Of a stretch of 14,229 nucleotides of DNA, positions 6,943-12,382 are shown one piece after another. Source of the DNA: JAMXLO01 sp035569235 (GTDB lineage Bacteria > Pseudomonadota > Alphaproteobacteria > Acetobacterales > Acetobacteraceae); the NCBI GenBank assembly GCA_035569235.1, contig DATMND010000216.1, positions 1-14,229 of the forward strand, given 5' to 3'. A program made the translations under genes and the position numbers. Position 1 is the first letter of the stretch. Each line of letters starts with the position of its first letter. The notes under the pieces were generated by a model. It worked only from the letters and a program-made list of their open reading frames with translations. It was not told where the DNA came from and ran no database searches.

Positions 6943-9303
6943 TCAGGCCGCCATCTGCGCGCCGGAGTTGTCCGCACCCATGGTAGAGGGATAGGCCCGG
7001 CCGAATTCGTCAAGGCAGCGCAGGACTTGCTCCGAATGCTGCCGCATCTCCGCGACGTAGCGCGCCGCCGCAGTCATATCGCCGCCGGCGAGCGCGACAA
7101 GCGCTTTCCGCCCGCGGTCATGGACGGCGTGATGCGGTTCGTCGATCGCCTTGAACGATGGCAGCTTCAGCGTCGCCGGGTCGCTGATACCGTCATACCA
7201 ATGGCCAAGCCGACAGGAGTGATGTGTCGCGAGTTTCTCGGGTGGCAGCTTGTCCTGTGCCGCCACCGCGTCAACCACGCGCTTGACGAAAGCCACGTGG
7301 TCGCCCTTTGTCAATTTCACCATATCGCCGATCGTCGTCACGCTGATGCGGTCGGCTTCGGCAGCCGGCAGCCCATCGCCGTTGAACGCGATGCGCAGCC
7401 CGTCCTCAGCCTGCTCGATCACCTTGCCTCCCAATCGGGTACCAAAGCGCGACAATCCGATGTCCACGACGTGTCCAAGCTGGCAGCGCAACGTGGTTGC
7501 CGCGAAGCAGCCCTGCTCGGAAATGTCGTGGATCGAGGCCGTGACCGACTGCCCCTGGCTGGCGATGGCGGCTTCCACAAGGCACGGTCTGCGCCGGACC
7601 TGCCTGCGATCCACATCGGCTGTGGCGGTGCGGACCACATGTACCACCGTGTTCTGCAAATCGTGCATCGCGACATCCAGTGCGGCAGTGTTTTCGCGCA
7701 CCTCCGCGGCCTGCTGACCCGTCTTGCCCGCCTCCGCCGAGACTTCGTTGGCCCGTTCAGTCATCGTGTTGGCCGCCGCCGCGGTCTCGGTCACATTGCG
7801 CGCGATCTCGGCCGTCGCCGCACCCTGCTCCTCCACCGCCGCGGCGATCGAGCCGGCGATCGCATTGATCTCGCCTATCGTCTGCTCGATTTGCCGTACG
7901 GCCGTAACCGATTCACCGGTCGCGGCGCGCACCTCGGCGATGTGGCGGCCGATCTCCTCGGTGGACTTCGCGGTCTGGGTGGCGAGCGACTTTACCTCGC
8001 TTGCGACCACGGCGAAGCCCTTGCCAGCATCACCCGCGCGTGCCGCCTCGATCGTTGCATTCAATGCCAGCAGGTTGGTCTTGGCGGCGATCTCGCCGAT
8101 CATGTCTGCCACCGCGCCGATGCGTCCCACCCGCTCGTTCAGCGCTTCCATCGTCTCGCGCGTGACGCGTCCGGCTTCGACCGCCCGCTCGACGACGGCG
8201 GCCGATTGGTTCACCTGCCCGCCGATCTCGCGGATCGACGCTGTCAGCTCTTCGGCTGCGCTCGCCACGGTCTGCGCATTGGCCAGCGCCTGTCCCGCCG
8301 CCTCAGCCGCGCTCTGCGCCGACTCGCCGGTCCGTGAGGCCGAGGCGCTCATGCTGTTGGCGGTCTCCGCCATCACTGTGGTTCGGCGGCGGACTTCGAC
8401 CATGGCGGACTTGGCCTCCGCTTCGATTGCCTCTGCCATGCCAACCAGGGCGGCATGCTTGGCCGTGTCGGCATGTTCACGCTCTTGCTGCTGTTCCGCG
8501 GTGAGCCGTTCGGCTCTTACCATGAGTTCCTTGAACACCATGACAGCTCCGGCCATGCCGCCGATCTCGTCGCGCCGATCGGTGCCGGGGACCACAGTCG
8601 CAAGTTCGCCTGTCGCCAATTGATCCATCGCAGCTTTCAGATTGCCGACCGAGACCGTGATGTCCCGGTTGACCAGCCATGCGACGGGCAGGGTGACGAC
8701 CAGGATCACGCCGCCGATCAAAGTCAGTTGCAGCAGCGCCGCGTAGTATGCGGACTCGAGATCATCGACGTAGGTACCGGCGCCAAAAACCAGGTCCCAG
8801 GGAGCGAAACGGGCGACATAGGTGACCTTCTGCTGCCGCTCGGTCTGTCCTGGCTTGGGAAACATGTAGGTGACAGTGCCATTGTTGCTGTTCCGCAGCG
8901 CGTCACGGATCAATTCGGTCAGCGGTCTGCCGTTCTCGTTAACGACCTGCGAAGGCTTTCCCTCCAGGGCCGGAGCGGCGCCGTGCAGCACGAAGATATT
9001 GTCCATCGTCTGGGCAAAGACGTAACCAGTGCCTGCATCGAACCGCATCGCGTGGACGTCGTCACGGAGCAGTGCCAGCGCCTGCTCTCGGGTGAGAGCA
9101 TGCGCAAGAACGCGCTCCTCCAGCGACTGCGCGACGGCGATCGTTGACTGAACGACGGCACGCAGCTTGTCCACGCGATCGTCGAACATCCGCTGGCGCA
9201 TCAGCGACGCCGCCGCGCCGATCGAGACGACGAGGGCCAGCGCGGACATGCCGAGCAGCAAGGTGAGCTTGGTGCGGATTTTGAGGTGGCTCAGGATGCG
9301 CAT
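6943..9303 (-). CDS. Methyl-accepting chemotaxis protein with Cache, PilZ and CZB domains
   Basis: A 786-residue membrane chemoreceptor. Order: short cytoplasmic N-terminus; membrane segment about 12-33; periplasmic single-Cache domain about 35-188 (GTGYVFAQTMDNIFVLHG at 91-108, PWDLVFGAGTYVDD at 168-181); membrane segment about 190-211; HAMP about 212-265; signalling coiled coil about 300-560 with the CheA/CheW-binding tip EIAAKTNLLALNATIEAARA at 404-423. A PilZ domain follows at about 565-645, with the c-di-GMP motif Arg-xxx-Arg (R566/R570 or R567/R571) and DISEQG at 593-598. A C-terminal CZB domain spans about 663-768, with likely zinc ligands His669, Cys697 (HHSCRLGHWY), His724 and His728. 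It would send signals to the Che pathway while sensing a periplasmic ligand, c-di-GMP and zinc/redox state. No che genes are nearby, so it is an orphan receptor. The upstream ribosome site is weak. Confidence 0.93.
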   Translation of the reverse strand: MRILSHLKIRTKLTLLLGMSALALVVSIGAAASLMRQRMFDDRVDKLRAVVQSTIAVAQSLEERVLAHALTREQALALLRDDVHAMRFDAGTGYVFAQTMDNIFVLHGAAPALEGKPSQVVNENGRPLTELIRDALRNSNNGTVTYMFPKPGQTERQQKVTYVARFAPWDLVFGAGTYVDDLESAYYAALLQLTLIGGVILVVTLPVAWLVNRDITVSVGNLKAAMDQLATGELATVVPGTDRRDEIGGMAGAVMVFKELMVRAERLTAEQQQEREHADTAKHAALVGMAEAIEAEAKSAMVEVRRRTTVMAETANSMSASASRTGESAQSAAEAAGQALANAQTVASAAEELTASIREIGGQVNQSAAVVERAVEAGRVTRETMEALNERVGRIGAVADMIGEIAAKTNLLALNATIEAARAGDAGKGFAVVASEVKSLATQTAKSTEEIGRHIAEVRAATGESVTAVRQIEQTIGEINAIAGSIAAAVEEQGAATAEIARNVTETAAAANTMTERANEVSAEAGKTGQQAAEVRENTAALDVAMHDLQNTVVHVVRTATADVDRRQVRRRPCLVEAAIASQGQSVTASIHDISEQGCFAATTLRCQLGHVVDIGLSRFGTRLGGKVIEQAEDGLRIAFNGDGLPAAEADRISVTTIGDMVKLTKGDHVAFVKRVVDAVAAQDKLPPEKLATHHSCRLGHWYDGISDPATLKLPSFKAIDEPHHAVHDRGRKALVALAGGDMTAAARYVAEMRQHSEQVLRCLDEFGRAYPSTMGADNSGAQMAA

Positions 9304-9313
9304 GGGCGGGGCC

Positions 9314-9326
9314 TGTCACTGTGACA
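9314..9326. promoter_or_regulatory. 13-bp palindrome just upstream of the chemoreceptor start
   Basis: TGTCACTGTGACA is a perfect inverted repeat (TGTCAC, central T, GTGACA) lying 10 nt upstream of the chemoreceptor ATG on the minus strand. It could be an operator for a dimeric regulator or a small hairpin next to the ribosome site. The half-site spacing fits neither CRP (TGTGA-N6-TCACA) nor FNR (TTGAT-N4-ATCAA). No regulator gene is adjacent. Confidence 0.3.
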
Positions 9327-9585
9327 TGGACGAACGATTTCCAATCATCCGATAATCGCCCGGCGAAAATGAATAATCGGTGAAAGTTCGCCTGATCAGT
9401 CAGTTCCACGGCTGGCGCGGCAGAACGCGTATGCCAGCGCCCCTTGAGAGTGACCCACCGGTCGCCACGACGGGGCAGGACAAGCTGGCAGGTCAACAGT
9501 ACCGGCCGCTGGTATTTATCTACTCCCAAGCGCTCCAGCTGCGAAGTGTTTGCGGATCGTGCCGCGATTTGCCATGATGCGGTGT

Positions 9586-9645
9586 AGGCCGGCTGCGGGC
9601 GATAGCGTCTAGAGACAGTCGTTGGCAGCTACATGCAGCCGGCCT
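9586..9645. repeat. Inverted repeat, 11-bp arms, upstream of the dodecin-like gene
   Basis: AGGCCGGCTGC at 9586-9596 and GCAGCCGGCCT at 9635-9645 are exact reverse complements with a 38-nt loop containing smaller potential stems (GTCT/AGAC at 9606-9615). The right arm ends about 8 nt before the GGGAGG ribosome site of the dodecin-like gene. If it lies in the transcript it would place a long stem-loop just before the ribosome site. It does not match the conserved FMN riboswitch. Function unknown. Confidence 0.55.
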
Positions 9646-9665
9646 GTTCCCCGAGGGAGGCGTAA

Positions 9666-9869
9666 ATGTCGATTGTCCGCAACATAGATGTCACCATGCA
9701 GTCTGAGGTCAGCTTCGACGATGCGTGCCGAGCTGCTGTTGCAGAAGCGGCGAAGACCTTGCGTGGGATCATGTCATTCCGTATCAGCGAGGCCGAATGC
9801 GTAGTTGAGCACGACAAGATCATTGCCTTTCGTGTGACGGGCAAAATCGTCTTCCTGGTTGAACGATAA
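9666..9869 (+). CDS. Dodecin-like flavin-binding protein
   Basis: A 67-residue protein matching the dodecin family throughout: MSIVRNIDV at the N-terminus, QSEVSFDDACRAAVAEAAKTL at 12-32 (the single helix), and DKIIAFRVTGKIVFLVE at 50-66 (the closing strands, like the family pattern KIxEYRVxxKVxF). Dodecins assemble into cytoplasmic dodecamers that store or buffer flavins and protect against flavin photochemistry. In dodecins with a flavin-stacking Trp near residue 36-38, that position appears to be Ser37 here, followed by Phe38, and the Gln of the FQ/YQ motif is Arg56. The ligand or binding mode may therefore differ. The ATG is preceded by GGGAGG with 7 nt spacing, a strong site. Its length is normal for the family. 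Confidence 0.85.
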   Translation: MSIVRNIDVTMQSEVSFDDACRAAVAEAAKTLRGIMSFRISEAECVVEHDKIIAFRVTGKIVFLVER

Positions 9870-10026
9870 CAGCACGGTTCTCATACCAGGATCGCGCAGC
9901 GCCTGGTGGCATTGTCACCCAGTTTGTGCGGCCGCGTAGAGTAGTGCATTCAAGCTGGCATTTTGGTTTGCCTTCCGCCGCATGCCAGTCGTGCGCGGAG
10001 CTGCGCCAACACGTTCAGAATTCGCC

Positions 10027-10815
10027 TCATTCCTGGATCGCCCAAACAGCGTGAACAAGTTTCCCGTTGTTGCCCTTCGCCGTATCAACCGCAATAACGC
10101 CGCTGTCGGCATCCAAGAGAAATTCAGCCACCAGACCATTCCTGGGTGCTGTGTCATTTGCATAGAGATCAGAGATCTCGGTGGCGTCGAGGGTTCTCTT
10201 CCAGAGCCTTACGCGGGACAGACCACCCTCCAGAAAACTGTGGAGATCCTTTGTCCCTAGCCGAACCGGAGCGCTCCCCGCCTTGGGGTTGATCACGAGT
10301 TGCAAATTGTCATTGGGGGGAGCCTGGTAATGGATCTCGCAGTGACCCTGCGCAGCGCCGCTGTAGGTATCGCATCGAATATACTGACCATCCCTATAAA
10401 TATGGGTGCGCGCGCTATCCACGACACTGACGATATGGATCCATTGGCCTGTTTCTATCGGGGTCTGCACGAAGCTCCCGACTCCCAGCCCACCTTCCGG
10501 ATTGAAGACGTAGAAGCTTATCCGGTTTGGTCGCTCCTGATGATCGACCGGATCTTTGTAGTTGTACATCCGGAACGTCCATTCCTGGTCGCCGATTGCG
10601 CCCGACTGCACACCCTTGCCGAGCCGGTGGATATAGTCCGTGTCTTTCTCCACGTGAGGGAAGTTCAAGGTATCCGGTCGCATCCATGCAGCGACTGTCA
10701 GCGCGCCGGTTGTGCTGACGCTGTAGTCTGCTGTGCTCGGGATCTCGACATACGCGTTACGCCCGTTGAGCTTGAGGTAGTTGTCGCCGCGTTGGGGAGA
10801 TGCGTTCTCGGGCAT
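10027..10815 (-). CDS. Single-domain LamG-like jelly-roll (concanavalin A-like) protein
   Basis: A 262-residue protein that is essentially one Laminin_G_3/pentraxin-type beta sandwich. Landmarks are NYLKLNGRNAYVEIPS at 12-27, LTVAAWMRP at 39-47, GQWIHIVSVVD at 123-133, IYRDGQYI at 139-146, PVRLGT at 183-188 and GGLSRVRLWKRTLDATEIS at 197-215. Such domains usually bind sugars or proteins. It has no signal peptide or membrane segment, unusual for a fold mostly found in secreted proteins. A GTG at 10866 would add 17 residues. The ATG at 10815 is chosen because GAGGAG lies about 9 nt upstream. Counted rows run near 48-52% GC, well below the neighbouring genes, which hints at acquisition by transfer. 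No partner gene is adjacent. Fold assignment is firm; function is unknown. Confidence 0.85.
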   Translation of the reverse strand: MPENASPQRGDNYLKLNGRNAYVEIPSTADYSVSTTGALTVAAWMRPDTLNFPHVEKDTDYIHRLGKGVQSGAIGDQEWTFRMYNYKDPVDHQERPNRISFYVFNPEGGLGVGSFVQTPIETGQWIHIVSVVDSARTHIYRDGQYIRCDTYSGAAQGHCEIHYQAPPNDNLQLVINPKAGSAPVRLGTKDLHSFLEGGLSRVRLWKRTLDATEISDLYANDTAPRNGLVAEFLLDADSGVIAVDTAKGNNGKLVHAVWAIQE

Positions 10816-10858
10816 TGCATTCGCTCCTCGGAATGGCTGCGATGGCCTGTGCCAGGTT

Positions 10859-10873
10859 GCTGTCACCGACAGC
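10859..10873. promoter_or_regulatory. Small inverted repeat upstream of the LamG-like gene
   Basis: GCTGTC and GACAGC form a 6-bp stem around ACC, 44 nt upstream of the LamG-like ATG. Two copies of GCTCCGG lie close by at 10872-10878 and 10898-10904. These might belong to the promoter or operator of the LamG-like gene, but no promoter boxes could be assigned and the repeats are short enough to be chance. Confidence 0.2.
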
Positions 10874-11087
10874 TCCGGATGACAGGTCAGTCACGATGCT
10901 CCGGTGAATGGGCTCGTCCGCATGTCAGAATGCACTTCCCCGCCCGGCGCTGTCGTCAGCCGTTCGGCTGATGCCGCATTCCGCTCACGAAAACGTCAAA
11001 GGACCCTGAGTATGCAGTCGCCAGACACCGGCCTTCTGATTAGGTCCTGAGCCGCCACGTCAAGTGCGATGCGGCCTTGACCGCAGA

Positions 11088-12038
11088 CTAATGGACCACG
11101 CGCCGCATCCACGTCCCAGCCCGTGCCACCGCGTCGCGAGCCTTCTTCACACCGTCGGTCGCCCGCAGGAAACCGTGCAGGACGCCAGGGAAAATCTCCA
11201 GCTCAACCGGCACAGCAGCTTCGCGCAGTTTCGCCGCCAGCGCCTCGCCTTCGCAACGTAGAACGTCGAGCTCCGCCAGCAGCACGAGAACCGGCGGCAG
11301 ACCGGTCAGATCGGCGCGCAGCGGCGCCGCGAGCGGATGCGTCCGGTCAGTCTCGTGCGGCACATAGACGCTCCAGTAGAACGCCATCTTCTCGCGTGTC
11401 AGCACATGGCCGGAGGCGAACTCCTGATAGCTTGGCGTGTCGAACCGGGAGTCGCATACGGGATAGCCCACGACGATGCCGTCGAGCTTCGGCCCGCCTG
11501 TGTCACGCAGGAGCAACGCGGTCGCAAGCGCCAGATTGCCGCCGGAGGAATCGCCAGCCAGCAGGATACGCGACGGATCGAGCCCCCACTCGGCTCCGGC
11601 CTGCGCGATATGCCGTACGACGGCGGCGCATTCCTCCAGCGCCTGGGGAAATTTTGCTTCCGGCGACAGCGCATAATCGACACTGATCGTCGCCACCTCG
11701 CCCGCGGCAGCCAGTTCGCGCGCCGCCGAATCATGCGTGTCGACCGAGCCCCACACCCAGCCGCCGCCATGAAAATACACTAGCGCGGGCAACGGCCGAT
11801 CGGTGCGCGGACGGTGCACGCGGCAATAGATACGACGCCCACGCGCCGCCACCCAGCGTTCCAAAGTTTCCGCCATCTCCGGCCCGCGGGCGCCGCGCGC
11901 GAGACTGATCGCATCGTTCACGAGGCGATGCGGCTCCAACGGAATCTCCAGCTTCACCAGCGGGTACTTTGCCGCGATCGCCTCCGCGGCTGACTGATAC
12001 GCCCGCATTTCCGGATCCCAGCGCGACCTGTCGCTCAT
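11088..12038 (-). CDS. Alpha/beta hydrolase, hormone-sensitive-lipase-type esterase
   Basis: A 316-residue cytoplasmic esterase of the hormone-sensitive-lipase group (bacterial family IV), hydrolysing short- to medium-chain esters. The oxyanion-hole motif HGGGW is at 90-94, the nucleophile Ser164 lies in GDSSGG, the acid is Asp258 in AELDVLR, and the base is His288 in GVLHGFL; all three triad members are present. The segment ISVDYALSPEAKFPQALEEC at 118-137 is a strong family signature. The ATG at 12038 is chosen because GGGGAGG lies 5 nt upstream; longer versions lack this. It diverges from the Pat-like gene. No signal peptide is seen. The substrate is not predictable from sequence. Confidence 0.93.
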   Translation of the reverse strand: MSDRSRWDPEMRAYQSAAEAIAAKYPLVKLEIPLEPHRLVNDAISLARGARGPEMAETLERWVAARGRRIYCRVHRPRTDRPLPALVYFHGGGWVWGSVDTHDSAARELAAAGEVATISVDYALSPEAKFPQALEECAAVVRHIAQAGAEWGLDPSRILLAGDSSGGNLALATALLLRDTGGPKLDGIVVGYPVCDSRFDTPSYQEFASGHVLTREKMAFYWSVYVPHETDRTHPLAAPLRADLTGLPPVLVLLAELDVLRCEGEALAAKLREAAVPVELEIFPGVLHGFLRATDGVKKARDAVARAGTWMRRVVH

Positions 12039-12129
12039 TGCGGCCTCCCCTGTTCGCTGGGCGATGATGCAACGCCATTGCATGCATGATGGCAATGCGG
12101 CCAGGCCAATCGGGGAAAGCCGAAGCGCT

Positions 12130-12168
12130 CAGGGCTCTGCCCCCGGGTCAAGCCCGGGGCAGGCCCTG
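12130..12168. repeat. Imperfect GC-rich hairpin repeat
   Basis: CAGGGC pairs with GCCCTG, then CTG with CAG, then CCCCGGG with CCCGGGG around a TCAAG loop: a 16-bp stem with two single-base bulges. The core CCCGGGTCAAGCCCGGG is a motif I associate with dispersed intergenic repeats in alphaproteobacteria. It lies 92 bp upstream of the esterase start and starts the hairpin cluster. It has no T-tract. Confidence 0.6.
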
Positions 12169-12203
12169 AAACCTGCCCGGTGGCGTTGCCCCCGGGACCC
12201 CCA

Positions 12204-12314
12204 CCAAAGGCGAAGCGTTTGGAATCCCATACTTTAAGGGACGGGTTCCAAGGGCTACGCCCTTGGCGGAGTCCAGAGGCGGAGCCTCTGGTCGGGTTCG
12301 GGGTGAAACCCCGA
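12204..12314. repeat. Array of four short hairpins with 3-nt loops
   Basis: Four stem-loops follow one another: 12204-12222 (8-bp stem with one mismatch, loop GAA), 12248-12266 (CCAAGGGC/GCCCTTGG, loop TAC), 12273-12291 (CCAGAGGC/GCCTCTGG, loop GGA) and 12298-12314 (TCGGGGT/ACCCCGA, loop GAA). The uniform stem length and three-base loops show a patterned element rather than chance. Similar runs of CCAGAGGC-type hairpins are, from general knowledge, scattered between genes in Acetobacteraceae. The function is unknown; mobility as a MITE-like unit or an RNA structure are both possible. Confidence 0.75.
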
Positions 12315-12382
12315 GCTCATCTGCTTCACCCAATTGCCCTGCAATGCAGCTGCCGGTTGCGACGAGACTGGCGCACAGGTTT

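Larger units (their letters stand above)
9304..9665. other. Intergenic region between divergent chemoreceptor and dodecin genes
   Basis: A 362-bp stretch with no convincing gene. A 65-residue plus-strand frame at 9380-9577 has no ribosome site or recognisable family. The region should hold promoters for both flanking genes. Two structured elements stand out and are listed separately: a 13-bp palindrome next to the chemoreceptor start and an 11-bp-arm inverted repeat before the dodecin gene. Around 9340-9385 it is locally AT-richer (ATCATCCGATAATC, AATGAATAATCGG), with CCGAT and ATCGG as inverted half-sites. No clear -35/-10 or sigma-28 promoter could be assigned. Confidence 0.5.
12039..12382. 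other. Divergent intergenic region with hairpin cluster
   Basis: A 344-bp gap between the esterase and the Pat-like gene, with no supported gene. The first 90 bp next to the esterase hold its ribosome site and an imperfect inverted repeat around TGCATGCA (CATTGC and GCAATG half-sites near 12076-12097). From 12130 to 12314 the sequence is a succession of hairpins, listed separately. The last 68 bp contain a weak possible promoter for the Pat-like gene (TTGCGA at 12357, TATGCT at 12382, 19-bp spacing), poorly placed if translation begins at 12383. The Pat-like frame stays open upstream, with another ATG at 12344. Confidence 0.5.

Noticed and set aside
7027..8337. 436-residue plus-strand open frame
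   Set aside because: It is antisense to the chemoreceptor signalling region, has no family resemblance, and is rich in Arg/His as expected from the opposite strand of GC-rich coding DNA.
9340..9390. Sigma-28 flagellar promoter for the chemoreceptor
   Set aside because: A CCGATAA-like string exists but on the plus strand, without a correctly spaced TAAA box and pointing away from the gene.
9380..9577. 65-residue plus-strand frame in the chemoreceptor/dodecin gap
   Set aside because: No ribosome binding site of note, no recognisable family, and it would occupy likely promoter space.
9586..9665. FMN riboswitch before the dodecin gene
   Set aside because: The conserved FMN aptamer sequences are absent; only a simple inverted repeat is present.
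10300..10971. 223-residue plus-strand open frame
   Set aside because: Antisense to the LamG-like gene, which has clear family motifs; no ribosome site or domain.
10956..10971. TCAGCCG/CGGCTGA hairpin as a terminator for the esterase
   Set aside because: The stem is short, has only a two-base loop, no T-run, and lies over 100 bp past the esterase stop; likely chance.
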